Shown here one piece after another: positions 51,537-61,120 of a stretch of DNA of 64,000 bases. The translations under genes were made by a program, and so were the position numbers. The notes beneath the pieces are model-generated. The model ran no database searches and was not told the origin of the DNA. It worked only from the letters and a program-made list of their open reading frames with translations. Position 1 is the stretch's first letter; each line of letters starts with the position of its first letter. Source of the stretch: an uncultured Bacteroides sp. (GTDB taxonomy: Bacteria > Bacteroidota > Bacteroidia > Bacteroidales > Bacteroidaceae); NCBI GenBank assembly GCA_900755095.1, contig CAAEFE010000116.1, positions 43,368 to 107,367 of the forward strand. The letters run 5' to 3'.

Positions 51537-51576
51537 TTTTAGGTATTTCCCCCGTATATATATCCCCGTAACTTTG
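51537..51576 (+). promoter_or_regulatory. Promoter of the hmu haem operon with shared upstream motif
   Basis: ATTT 51545-51548, 20 nt, TAACTTTG 51569-51576, then CAG. TTAGGTATTTCC (from about 51539) overlaps the -33 box and matches, with one change, the corresponding piece of the imelysin-operon promoter, including its distance to an identical -7 box. Confidence 0.6.
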
Positions 51577-51617
51577 CAGCTGGAAATTTAATTAATCATT
51601 ATCTATCAAAATTAAGT

Positions 51618-52508
51618 ATGAAAATCTTAAACTTTTGGATGGTTGCCCTTATGGCACTATCTCTTTCTTCTACTTTCGTTTCTTGTAGCGACAACGACGA
51701 CGATGAACCTAACCTTGCCAAAGAAATAGCAGGAGCTTATAAAGGTTATTCAGTCGGCGCATGCAATATGTTCTCTGATTATTTGTTGGGTGATGAATCC
51801 ACAGCAACAATCACTGCCAACGAAGATGGTACCATCAATTTGGTATATAAATCCGGATCTGGAGATTTCACTCTGAATAATTTAAAACTTTCTTCTAATA
51901 AGTCTTTCAGCGGTTCCGGTGAAGTTGCCATGTCTATGGGCGGCAGCACAGGCGGTAGCTACGACTACACATTAGAAGGTAGTGTAGATGGTTCTAAAGT
52001 GTTAAGTTTGAAAGCCAATGTTGATATTCCTGTACCTATGGGAAAAATGGAGATTGATTTCATACAAGGAGAAACTCCTGTTGGTTATTATATAAAAGAT
52101 ACTTATAAATACCAAACTAATTTGAGCCTTAAGGTACAAGGAGGAGAAGTTGGCTCTACTACAGATTGCCAAGTAAAGATTGAAAACCCAACAGGTAGTA
52201 CCGTAAATGTTACAATCAGCGGGTTTAATAATGCAGGAGGTTCAATGAGTAACTTTGAAAAATTCACTGTTACCGGAGTCAATGTTACTAAAGCAAACAA
52301 TGGTAGTTACTCGCTCAGTCTGGGTGCCTTTGAAGCAGATACCCAAAAAACTACAGGTGAAGCTCTTGCTATTAACGGCACAAGTCTGAACGGTACAATT
52401 AATGCAGACGGAACAGCCACTGTTAGTATCGTTTTCTCACCGGGAAGTATGCCAATGCCAATTACAGCAGAATTTACGGGAAGTAATACTCAAAGTAGCG
52501 CACAATAA
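51618..52508 (+). CDS. Calycin-like lipoprotein heading the hmu operon
   Basis: 296 aa. Signal peptide and lipobox FVSC, then an Asp-rich linker (SDNDDDEP). The N-terminal half (about 35-155) resembles the Bacteroides calycin-like beta-barrel family: EIAGAYKGYSVGACNMFSDY, TATITANEDGTINLVYKSG. The second half repeats similar beta phrases (CQVKIENPTGSTVNVTISGF; ADGTATVSIVFSPGSMPMPI). Position as first gene, 14 nt before the HmuY-like gene, suggests a surface haem- or haemoprotein-binding lipoprotein. Ligand is inferred, not shown. Confidence 0.7.
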   Translation: MKILNFWMVALMALSLSSTFVSCSDNDDDEPNLAKEIAGAYKGYSVGACNMFSDYLLGDESTATITANEDGTINLVYKSGSGDFTLNNLKLSSNKSFSGSGEVAMSMGGSTGGSYDYTLEGSVDGSKVLSLKANVDIPVPMGKMEIDFIQGETPVGYYIKDTYKYQTNLSLKVQGGEVGSTTDCQVKIENPTGSTVNVTISGFNNAGGSMSNFEKFTVTGVNVTKANNGSYSLSLGAFEADTQKTTGEALAINGTSLNGTINADGTATVSIVFSPGSMPMPITAEFTGSNTQSSAQ

Positions 52509-52522
52509 ACGATTAAATAGCA

Positions 52523-53206
52523 ATGAAAAGAAGCAGGAACGCTATTTTCAAATATACTATAGTACTGGGAGCGGCAATGTCGCTCTCTGCTTGTAATGGA
52601 ATATTTGAAAATATTTATGATGCCCCCATCGAAACGGAGATGGAAATCAAGGAAAATAGCTTTTCACAAGTCAAGACTGTTGAATATACAGAATGGGCCT
52701 ACATTAACCTTTCGGAACGTACGGTTACTACCGTTAAAATCGGAGAGGAATATGAGAGTCAAATTCCTGACAAGTGGGATTTCGCTATTCATCGTTATGA
52801 TATAAAAACCAACGAGGGTGCTGCCTACAAAACAACTTACACAAGTATCGACGAGTTTAAAGCAACAGGTAAACTGCCTAAAGCGGAAGATTTTGTAGAA
52901 GATGAATGGACAACCGATAAAATAGCCATTGACATGTCGGGCATGATGGACGGAAACATTATCTACACAGAGTCTTACCGTAATGCTGTTCTTTCCAGCT
53001 GGCTGGACGTTAATACCGCAACGATGCCTCCGGTATACACCATGTCAAACCAAGTTTTTTTGATACGTTTGAAAGACAATACATACGCAGCGATCCGTTT
53101 TACCAACTACATGAATGCCAGAGGTATAAAAGGATATATTGACTTCAATTTCCAGTATCCGCTTGAGTTCGAGGACAACAACAATGAAACCAATCAACAA
53201 GAATGA
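52523..53206 (+). CDS. hmuY: HmuY-family haem-binding lipoprotein
   Basis: 227 aa. Lipobox MSLSAC. The HmuY fold is recognised from YTEWAYINLSERTV, the hallmark DKWDFAIHRYDIKTNEGAAY (in parts WDFAIHRYD and KTN) and YAAIRFTNYMNARGIKGYID. In Porphyromonas HmuY captures haem from host proteins and passes it to HmuR. Candidate axial ligands could be His or Met residues in the loops around MDGNIIYTESY and ATMPPVYTMS; not assignable with certainty. Overlaps hmuR by 4 nt (ATGA). Confidence 0.88.
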   Translation: MKRSRNAIFKYTIVLGAAMSLSACNGIFENIYDAPIETEMEIKENSFSQVKTVEYTEWAYINLSERTVTTVKIGEEYESQIPDKWDFAIHRYDIKTNEGAAYKTTYTSIDEFKATGKLPKAEDFVEDEWTTDKIAIDMSGMMDGNIIYTESYRNAVLSSWLDVNTATMPPVYTMSNQVFLIRLKDNTYAAIRFTNYMNARGIKGYIDFNFQYPLEFEDNNNETNQQE

Positions 53207-55350
53207 AACCTACATTTATAATATCATTATTGCTTTTTTCATTTATAGCAACTTGCACCACATTAGCACAACACTCAACTTATCACATCAGCGGACGTGT
53301 AACTGATACAGAAGGGGAACCTCTCCCCGGTGCAACGATTTCCATCAAAGGTAAAGGAACCGGAGCCGTCACATCCGTCGACGGCACATATACATTACAA
53401 CTCCCCGGAACCGGTACATACCTCATCACCGCCTCGTATGTAGGCTATCAGCCACAAGAAAAAAGACTGACTGTAGGGAAAGAGAAAAGACTAAGTTTCC
53501 GCTTATCGGAAGATCAGTTTGACCTGGGAACAGTGGTTGTCACAGGTACACGTACTCCCAAATTACTGAAAGATGCTCCTATCATCACTCGTGTAATCAC
53601 AGCAGACGATATTAAGAAGGTAGATGCAACCAACGTAGGACAATTATTACAATCGGAACTGCCGGGCATTGAATTTTCCTATTCAATGGATCAGCAGGTT
53701 TCTATCAATATGCAGGGATTCGGAGGAAACTCTGTACTCTTCCTGGTAGATGGCGAACGTCTGGCAGGGGAAACTTTAAACAACGTCGACTACAACCGAT
53801 TGAACCTCGATAACGTGGAACGGGTAGAAATTGTAAAAGGGGCTGCCTCTACTCTCTATGGTTCCAGTGCAGTAGGTGGCGTAATCAACATCATCACCCG
53901 TGATTCCGAGGACCCATGGAATTTAAATGTAAACAGCCGCTTCGGTGAACATAACGACCAACGATATGGCGGAACTTTCAGTTTCAAAGCCGGTAAATTC
54001 AACAGCCAGACGAATGTGCAACATACAATGTCCGATTCTTACGACGTACCGGAAGGAGATGTGACAACCATCTTCGGAAACCGCACATGGAATGTGAAGG
54101 AACGTCTTGTTTACAGACCGATTGAACAGTTGAAACTGACTGCACGCGGAGGTTATTATTTCCGCGAACGGGATAAGACCGGAGACAGCAAAGACCGTTA
54201 TCGTGATTTCAGCGGAGGTCTGAAAGCCAACTATGATTTCAACATCATGAGTAATCTGGAAGTTGCCTATACATTCGACCAATATGATAAAAGTGATTAT
54301 CTGACCTCATACAAATACGATGTCCGCGATTACAGCAATGTGCAACATAGCGTACGCGCACTCTACAATTACACCTTCAACGATAAAAACATTCTGACCG
54401 TAGGAGGAGATTATATGCGTGACTATCTATTGTCTTATCAATTTACCAACAATGGAAGTTATACCATGCACTCGGCAGATGCATTCGGACAGTTCGACTG
54501 GAACCCGACCGAACATTTCAACGTAATCAGCGGGGTACGTTTCGACTATTTCTCACAATCTAACGTACGTCATATATCTCCGCACATCGGACTGATGTAC
54601 AAAATAGCCAACTGCTCCCTCCGTAGCTCATACTCACAGGGATTCCGCTCTCCTACCCTCAAAGAAATGTATATGAACTTCGACATGGCAAATGCCATGA
54701 TGATTTATGGTAATCCCGACCTGAAATCGGAGACGAGCCACAACTTCTCGCTCTCGGCGGAATATACCAAGAACCGTTACAATTTTACCGTTTCAGGATA
54801 TTACAACCTTGTCAATGACCGGATCGACCTGACTTCATTCCGCGACACTGACGGAAGATGGGCACAGCTATATATCAATACAGAGAAAGTAGACATCGCC
54901 GGTGTGGATATCAACGCCTCCGCCAAATATCCTTGTGGTCTGGGAATACGTGTTTCTTACGGATACCTCCACGAGTTTATGCGCGACGGACAAATGAAAT
55001 TCTCCAGTACCCGCCCACATTCAGCGACCGCACGTATCGAATACGGCAAATCATGGGATAATTATCAATTCAATCTTTCCCTGAACGGACGTGCGTTATC
55101 CAAAGTAGAAACCAATAAATATGTGGGCAATAATCCGGATGAAGGGACTACCGGAGTGACTTATCCGGGATATACGATGTGGAACCTGACGTTGACACAA
55201 GGGATCTGGAAAGGAGTCAGCCTGAATATGGCCGTCAACAACATATTTAATTATGTTCCAAGCTATTATGATGCAAACTCTCCTTATACCCGGGGAACCA
55301 ACTTCTCCATCGGACTTGCATTAGACGTAGACAGGTTCTTCAGAAAATAG
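53203..55350 (+). CDS. hmuR: HmuR-like TonB-dependent haem receptor
   Basis: 715 aa. Signal peptide, one carboxypeptidase-regulatory-like domain (about 25-110: ISGRVTDTEGEPLPGATISI), plug (about 120-235: VERVEIVKGAASTLYGSSAV), then the barrel ending VDRFFRK. Haem-receptor-type NPDL motif is present in YGNPDLKSETSHNFSLS, with a preceding FRSPTLKEMY. Moves haem or haem-derived tetrapyrrole into the periplasm with TonB energy. Start overlaps hmuY. Confidence 0.92.
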   Translation: MKPTFIISLLLFSFIATCTTLAQHSTYHISGRVTDTEGEPLPGATISIKGKGTGAVTSVDGTYTLQLPGTGTYLITASYVGYQPQEKRLTVGKEKRLSFRLSEDQFDLGTVVVTGTRTPKLLKDAPIITRVITADDIKKVDATNVGQLLQSELPGIEFSYSMDQQVSINMQGFGGNSVLFLVDGERLAGETLNNVDYNRLNLDNVERVEIVKGAASTLYGSSAVGGVINIITRDSEDPWNLNVNSRFGEHNDQRYGGTFSFKAGKFNSQTNVQHTMSDSYDVPEGDVTTIFGNRTWNVKERLVYRPIEQLKLTARGGYYFRERDKTGDSKDRYRDFSGGLKANYDFNIMSNLEVAYTFDQYDKSDYLTSYKYDVRDYSNVQHSVRALYNYTFNDKNILTVGGDYMRDYLLSYQFTNNGSYTMHSADAFGQFDWNPTEHFNVISGVRFDYFSQSNVRHISPHIGLMYKIANCSLRSSYSQGFRSPTLKEMYMNFDMANAMMIYGNPDLKSETSHNFSLSAEYTKNRYNFTVSGYYNLVNDRIDLTSFRDTDGRWAQLYINTEKVDIAGVDINASAKYPCGLGIRVSYGYLHEFMRDGQMKFSSTRPHSATARIEYGKSWDNYQFNLSLNGRALSKVETNKYVGNNPDEGTTGVTYPGYTMWNLTLTQGIWKGVSLNMAVNNIFNYVPSYYDANSPYTRGTNFSIGLALDVDRFFRK

Positions 55351-55388
55351 AAAAGATAAAACTACATACAAAGCTAAAAATAAGAGAA

Positions 55389-58300
55389 ATGAAAAAGAAA
55401 AGTAAAATCATCTTAGGTGTATGCACCGTTGCTGCAGCTCTGATAGGGATGTCCGTATGGAATATCTGGTTCAGTCCTACAAAGATTGCTTTCATCAACT
55501 TCCAGACCATACAGCAGGGAAGTATATCGAAAGCCAACGACAATTTATCCATCAAACTCAGTGAAGTATCGCTCGACAACCTCGACCGTCTGACCGGTTA
55601 CGACATGGTATTCATCAACGGAATGGGTCTGCGTATCGTCGAGGAACAACGTCAACAAATACAACAGGCTGCCGACAAAGGTATTCCTGTATATACTTCC
55701 ATGGCTACCAACCCGGCCAACAACATTTGTAATCTGGACAGCGTACAACAGAATCTGATACGAGGTTATCTGACCAACGGAGGAAAGACCAACTACCGGA
55801 ATATGCTGAATTATATCCGTAAAGCTATTGACGGTAAAATCTCTTCCATACCGGAAGTGGAAGACCCGGCAGAAAGACCCAGCGACATGCTCTATCACGC
55901 CGGACTCACCAACCCGGATGATGAACTGGAGTTCCTCACCGTGGCAAATTATGAGAAATTCATGAAGGACAACCGTCTTTATAAAGAAGGAGCACGTAAA
56001 ATCATGATAACCGGACAAATGGCTGATGCCACCGGACTTATTGAGGCTCTTGAAAAAGAAGGTTACAATGTTTATCCGGTTCAGTCAATGACGAAATTCA
56101 TGTCATTTATTGACGAAGTGCAGCCAGACGCAATCATCAACATGGCACACGGACGCATGGGAGACAAAATGGTGGATTATCTGAAAGCTAAGAATATCCT
56201 CTTGTTTGCTCCGCTCACCATCAACAGCCTGGTAGACGAATGGGAGAAAGATCCGATGGGAATGGCAGGAGGATTTATGTCACAAAGTATCGTGACTCCG
56301 GAAATCGACGGTGCCATCCGTCCTTTCGCTCTCTTTGCACAATATGAGGATGAAGAAGGATTGCGCCATTCGTATGCAGTACCCGAACGCTTGAAGACTT
56401 TCGTATCCACAATCAATAATTATTTGAATCTGAATACTAAGCCGAACAGCGAGAAGAAGGTAGCTATCTACTATTATAAAGGTCCGGGGCAAAATGCATT
56501 GACCGCTGCCGGTATGGAGGTGGTTCCTTCCCTATACAATCTTCTGGTCCGCATGAAACAGGAAGGATACAACATATCCGGTCTGCCTGCAAATGCTGAA
56601 AAACTGGGTAAAATGATACAGGCTCAAGGCGCTGTGTTCAACTCTTACGCAGAGGGAGCCTTTAATGACTTTATGCAAAAAGGACATCCCGAACTTATCA
56701 CCAAAGATCAATATGAAAGTTGGGTGAAAGAGTCACTCCGCCCTGAAAAATATCAGGAAGTGGTGGATGCTTTCGGCGAATTCCCCGGCAACTATATGGC
56801 GACTAACGACGGTAAATTGGGTATTGCCCGTCTGCAATTCGGGAATGTAGTCTTAATGCCACAAAATGCTGCCGGAAGCGGGGACAACTCCTTCCAAGTG
56901 ATTCATGGCACTAATATGGCTCCTCCTCATACTTATATTGCTTCCTATCTATGGATGCAACATGGTTTCAAGGCTGACGCACTGATCCATTTCGGTACAC
57001 ATGGAAGTCTTGAATTTACTCCCAGAAAACAAGTGGCATTGTGCAGCAACGACTGGCCGGATCGCCTGGTTGGAGCAGTTCCGCACTTCTATATCTACTC
57101 TATTGGTAATGTTGGTGAAGGAATGATGGCTAAACGCCGTTCGTATGCCACCATACAGTCGTACCTCACTCCTCCTTTCCTTGAAAGCAGTGTGCGTGGT
57201 ATTTATCGGGAGCTGATGGAAAAAATCAAGATTTACAATAACTCTCACAAAGAGAATAAAGATCAGGAATCATTAGCTGTCAAAACGCTGACTGTGAAAA
57301 TGGGAATTCACCGTGATTTAGGTTTGGACAGCATTGCCAACAAACCATATACGGAAGATGAAATCGCCCGTGTAGAAAACTTCGCAGAAGAACTGGCTAC
57401 CGAGAAAATCACCGGACAACTCTACACAATGGGAGTTCCTTATGAAGCGGAACGGATCACTTCTTCCGTCTATGCAATGGCTACAGAACCTATCGCATAC
57501 AGCCTGCTGGCTCTTGACAAGCAACGTGGTAAAGCGACAGATGCCGTTAGCAAGCACCGCAGCCTCTTTACACAACAGTACTTGACTCCTGCTCGCCATC
57601 TGGTAGAAAAGTTGCTCGCTAATCCTGCACTGGCCACAGATGAACTGATTTGTCGTACAGCCGGTATCACCGCACAGGAACTAGCCAAGGCTCGTCAAAT
57701 AGAGGCAGACCGCAATGCTCCGAAAGGTATGATGGCAATGATGATGGCTGCATCGGCAAAGAGTGAACAATCCGACGAAAAGAAAGCAGGTAAAGGACAT
57801 CCGGCATCTGTCTCCAAAGAGGGTTCTCCTCATGGTCAAATGCCCGAAAGCATGAAAGAGGCCATGAAGAAAATGGGCGCCAACATGGATCCTGAAAAAG
57901 CAATGGAAATGGCTAAGTCTATGGGAGCAAGTCCGGAAGCATTGAAGAAAATGGAAGCCGGAATGAAAGCTAATAAAGAAAAAGCTGCCGGATCTTCTGA
58001 CAAACAGGGAAACAGTGGAAAGCAAGAAAAGCCTCAAGGTATGGCTGCCATGATGGCCGCTATGGGAAAAGCTCCGAAAGAATACAGTAAAGAAGAAATC
58101 GAACTGGCACTTGCCATCGCTGAAGTAGAGCGTACAATCAAGAATGTAGGCAACTACAAGAACGCACTTCTGACAAGTCCCGAAGAAGAGTTAAGCAGTC
58201 TGATGAATGCATTGAAAGGTGGATACACCGCTCCTACTCCCGGAGGTGATCCGATTGCTAATCCGAATGCTTTACCAACCGGACGTAATATGTATGCTAT

Positions 58301-59783
58301 CAATGCCGAAGCAACTCCTACAGAATCCGCTTGGGAAAAAGGTATCGCTTTAGCCAAACAAACGATTGATACTTACAAGCAACGTCACAATGATTCAATC
58401 CCACGTAAAGTGAGTTATACTCTCTGGTCTTCCGAATTTATAGAAACCGGTGGGGCTACTATTGCTCAAGTACTGTATATGCTGGGAGTAGAACCTGTTC
58501 GTGACGCATTCGGTCGTGTCAGTGATCTAAAACTGATTCCTTCAGCCGAACTGGGACGTCCACGTATCGACGTAGTAGTTCAGACTTCCGGACAACTCCG
58601 TGATATCGCCGCTTCCCGCCTCTTCCTGATTAACCGTGCAGTAGAAATGGCTGCGGCAGCGAAAGACGACAAGTTTGAAAATCAGGTAGCTGCCAGTGTG
58701 GTAGAAGCTGAAAGAGTGTTGACCGAAAAAGGTGTCAGTCCGAAAGATGCCCGCGAAATGGCTTCTTTCCGAGTATTCGGAGGTGCTAATGGCATGTATG
58801 GTACAGGAATTCAAGGAATGGTGGAATCCGGCGACCGCTGGGAAAGTGAATCGGAAATTGCAGATACTTACCTCAACAATATGGGAGCCTTCTACGGTGA
58901 CGAAAAACACTGGGAAGTCTTTCAGAAATTTGCCTTTGAAGCAGCATTGAACAGTACTGATGTTGTCGTTCAGCCCCGCCAAAGTAACACTTGGGGAGCA
59001 TTGAGCCTCGACCACGTATATGAATTCATGGGAGGTATGAATCTTGCCGTACGCAATGTTACCGGTAAAGACCCGGACGCTTATCTTAGCGACTACCGGA
59101 ACCGCAACAACATGAAAATGCAGGAACTTAAAGAAGCAGTCGGTGTAGAAAGCCGTACAACGATTCTGAATCCTACCTATATCAAAGAGAAAATGAAAGG
59201 CGGTGCTTCTGCAGCAAGCGAAGTTGCCCAGACTGTAACCAATACGTATGGCTGGGACGTGATGAAACCTGCCGCTATCGACAAGGAACTTTGGGATAAT
59301 ATATATGATGTATATGTCAAAGACGAATACAAACTGAATGTAAAAGACTTCTTTGAAAAACAGAATCCCGCAGCTTTACAGGAAGTGACTGCCGTTATGA
59401 TGGAAACTGCCCGCAAAGGATATTGGAAAGCTTCTCCGGAACAACTCTCCAATATTGCCAAACTGCATACAGACCTTGTCAGACAATTCGGTCCTTCGGG
59501 CAGCGGATTTACCGGAGACAATGCCAAATTACAGCAGTTCATCGCCTCTCAAGTAGATGCGCAAACCGCAGCCAACTACAACAAGGAACTGAAACAAATG
59601 AAACAAGCCACCCTGGACGGAGAAGCGACCAAAGGAGGCATGGTATTGAAGAAACAATCGAGCGATGCCGTACAAGGGGCACAGGAAGAACAAAATTCTT
59701 TGAATGGAGGCCTTATCGCAGGTATTGTTCTGGTAGCATTTGTTGTCATGTTGCTAATACTTAAAAAGAAACGGAAAAAGTAA
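55389..59783 (+). CDS. hmuS: HmuS, membrane-anchored CobN-like chelatase
   Basis: 1464 aa, CobN/magnesium-chelatase H superfamily. Unlike cytosolic CobN it has an N-terminal membrane anchor (KIILGVCTVAAALIGMSVWN) and a C-terminal one (GLIAGIVLVAFVVMLLILKK), so the body probably lies in the periplasm. CobN blocks: LIHFGTHGSLEFTPRKQVAL, HPELITKDQYESW-like inserts, MYGTGIQGMVESGDRWESES and NTWGALSLDHVYEFMGGMNL. About residues 772-895 is a Met/Lys-rich low-complexity insert (GMMAMMMAASAKS, KAMEMAKSMGASPEAL, GMAAMMAAMGKAPK) absent from ordinary CobN. HmuS is thought to take iron out of haem. Operon-mates supply an ion-driven motor instead of CobS/CobT ATPases. Confidence 0.92.
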   Translation: MKKKSKIILGVCTVAAALIGMSVWNIWFSPTKIAFINFQTIQQGSISKANDNLSIKLSEVSLDNLDRLTGYDMVFINGMGLRIVEEQRQQIQQAADKGIPVYTSMATNPANNICNLDSVQQNLIRGYLTNGGKTNYRNMLNYIRKAIDGKISSIPEVEDPAERPSDMLYHAGLTNPDDELEFLTVANYEKFMKDNRLYKEGARKIMITGQMADATGLIEALEKEGYNVYPVQSMTKFMSFIDEVQPDAIINMAHGRMGDKMVDYLKAKNILLFAPLTINSLVDEWEKDPMGMAGGFMSQSIVTPEIDGAIRPFALFAQYEDEEGLRHSYAVPERLKTFVSTINNYLNLNTKPNSEKKVAIYYYKGPGQNALTAAGMEVVPSLYNLLVRMKQEGYNISGLPANAEKLGKMIQAQGAVFNSYAEGAFNDFMQKGHPELITKDQYESWVKESLRPEKYQEVVDAFGEFPGNYMATNDGKLGIARLQFGNVVLMPQNAAGSGDNSFQVIHGTNMAPPHTYIASYLWMQHGFKADALIHFGTHGSLEFTPRKQVALCSNDWPDRLVGAVPHFYIYSIGNVGEGMMAKRRSYATIQSYLTPPFLESSVRGIYRELMEKIKIYNNSHKENKDQESLAVKTLTVKMGIHRDLGLDSIANKPYTEDEIARVENFAEELATEKITGQLYTMGVPYEAERITSSVYAMATEPIAYSLLALDKQRGKATDAVSKHRSLFTQQYLTPARHLVEKLLANPALATDELICRTAGITAQELAKARQIEADRNAPKGMMAMMMAASAKSEQSDEKKAGKGHPASVSKEGSPHGQMPESMKEAMKKMGANMDPEKAMEMAKSMGASPEALKKMEAGMKANKEKAAGSSDKQGNSGKQEKPQGMAAMMAAMGKAPKEYSKEEIELALAIAEVERTIKNVGNYKNALLTSPEEELSSLMNALKGGYTAPTPGGDPIANPNALPTGRNMYAINAEATPTESAWEKGIALAKQTIDTYKQRHNDSIPRKVSYTLWSSEFIETGGATIAQVLYMLGVEPVRDAFGRVSDLKLIPSAELGRPRIDVVVQTSGQLRDIAASRLFLINRAVEMAAAAKDDKFENQVAASVVEAERVLTEKGVSPKDAREMASFRVFGGANGMYGTGIQGMVESGDRWESESEIADTYLNNMGAFYGDEKHWEVFQKFAFEAALNSTDVVVQPRQSNTWGALSLDHVYEFMGGMNLAVRNVTGKDPDAYLSDYRNRNNMKMQELKEAVGVESRTTILNPTYIKEKMKGGASAASEVAQTVTNTYGWDVMKPAAIDKELWDNIYDVYVKDEYKLNVKDFFEKQNPAALQEVTAVMMETARKGYWKASPEQLSNIAKLHTDLVRQFGPSGSGFTGDNAKLQQFIASQVDAQTAANYNKELKQMKQATLDGEATKGGMVLKKQSSDAVQGAQEEQNSLNGGLIAGIVLVAFVVMLLILKKKRKK

Positions 59784-59789
59784 TGTAAT

Positions 59790-60503
59790 ATGGAGTTAAT
59801 TATTCACATATTAATGCTGTTTATCGTGATTAACTGCAGTTTCAAACTCAGTTTCTGGAAACTTTGGCAAACCGTAATATACAGCCTGATAGCCGGTCTT
59901 TTTGTAGCCGGCACCTGGCAGTATGCTATTCTCCAGTCAAAGACACAGATTGCTGATTATCTGCAGAACACGGAAGCATTGCAAAACATGGCTATTATCA
60001 TAACGCTTGAGTCAGCACTCTGCTTCGGCTATTGCGTGGCTTTCCTGCGCGGACTTTATGGTAAGAAGAATTTATGGTGGGCGGAATTACTTCGCTGGTA
60101 TCCCAGCTTGTTGCTCTTCCCCGTATTATTCTACTATCTCACAGAAGCTATCTTCCGGTTACCTGGCGTAGACTTTTCAGTGACAGCCTGGTCATTTGCA
60201 GGGATAGTGGTTATCGCCATCCCATTATTAAGCCGGCTGATGAAGTATCTTGTACCCGAAGACGATCTCCGGTTGGAAGTTCATTTCCTTGTCAGCTTAT
60301 TCATCTGTATCCTCGGACTACTGACCACTGTCAATGGGAAAACGACCTATGCCGCCACCGAAGAGGCGCTCAACTGGAAAGCGATTATCTTGTCCATCGG
60401 TCTGTTCGTTATCCTGTTTCTCATTGGATTTGCCTGGAACAAGCTGAAATGGCCTTTATTACAACGTAAAGAATTAAAAAAAAGAAGTAAAATCAATCAA
60501 TAA
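59790..60503 (+). CDS. hmuT: HmuT, polytopic membrane protein of the hmu operon
   Basis: 237 aa, about six to seven membrane helices: IIHILMLFIVINCSFKLSF, LIAGLFVAGTWQYAIL, IIITLESALCFGYCVAFLRG, YPSLLLFPVLFYYLTEAIF, AGIVVIAIPLLSRLMKYL, and two near the C-terminus. Named by position in the hmuYRSTUV order; no enzymatic motif is recognisable. It lies 6 nt after hmuS and 8 nt before hmuU, so it is translated with them and is probably part of the same complex. Confidence 0.8.
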   Translation: MELIIHILMLFIVINCSFKLSFWKLWQTVIYSLIAGLFVAGTWQYAILQSKTQIADYLQNTEALQNMAIIITLESALCFGYCVAFLRGLYGKKNLWWAELLRWYPSLLLFPVLFYYLTEAIFRLPGVDFSVTAWSFAGIVVIAIPLLSRLMKYLVPEDDLRLEVHFLVSLFICILGLLTTVNGKTTYAATEEALNWKAIILSIGLFVILFLIGFAWNKLKWPLLQRKELKKRSKINQ

Positions 60504-60511
60504 AATATTAT

Positions 60512-61120
60512 ATGGAACTCATCTCTAAACTTTTATTCTGGGTAGCGAACAGTTTACTTATACCCGATATCATTATTTTGCTGTGCCTGTTCGTTCGTTC
60601 ACTTATTTTGATCGGAGGCACCTACAACATGTACATGACCAAACGTAAAAATGACAAAGCACTGGACCAACTCATTAAAGATGCACGGATAGACGATCTG
60701 AAAGCAGCTTTACCCGACAAAGACAATTCACTATATATGGGTTATCTCCGCGATCTGCTCTACCATCCGGCCAGTGCAGATTACTCTGACTTCCTGATAA
60801 CAAAATTCGAGAATGAAGCAGAGAAAGATGTGTCTCTTTCTAAAATGCTGGCTAAGATAGGTCCGGTTCTCGGATTGATAGGAACATTGATTTCCATGAG
60901 TCCGGCACTTGTGGGACTTTCTACAGGAGATATCTCCGGAATGGCATATAATATGCAGGTAGTATTTGCAACGACTGTTGTAGGTTTGGTTATTAGTGCT
61001 GTGGGACTGATATCCATGCAGTTCAAACAACGTTGGTATGCCAAAGATGTCAACAACCTCGATTATGTATCAAGAGTATTAAACGAAACAACCGGAGAGT
61101 CCAATAATGAAAAGAAATAG
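60512..61120 (+). CDS. hmuU: HmuU, MotA/TolQ/ExbB-type proton channel
   Basis: 202 aa. ExbB-like topology: one helix near the start (LLIPDIIILLCLFVRSLIL), a cytosolic loop, then two helices with the conserved GPVLGLIGTLISMSPALVGL and VVFATTVVGLVISAVGLISM. Forms an ion channel with the ExbD-like product of the next gene, using the proton gradient for work. Likely drives HmuS or HmuR. Overlaps hmuV by 14 nt. Confidence 0.9.
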   Translation: MELISKLLFWVANSLLIPDIIILLCLFVRSLILIGGTYNMYMTKRKNDKALDQLIKDARIDDLKAALPDKDNSLYMGYLRDLLYHPASADYSDFLITKFENEAEKDVSLSKMLAKIGPVLGLIGTLISMSPALVGLSTGDISGMAYNMQVVFATTVVGLVISAVGLISMQFKQRWYAKDVNNLDYVSRVLNETTGESNNEKK

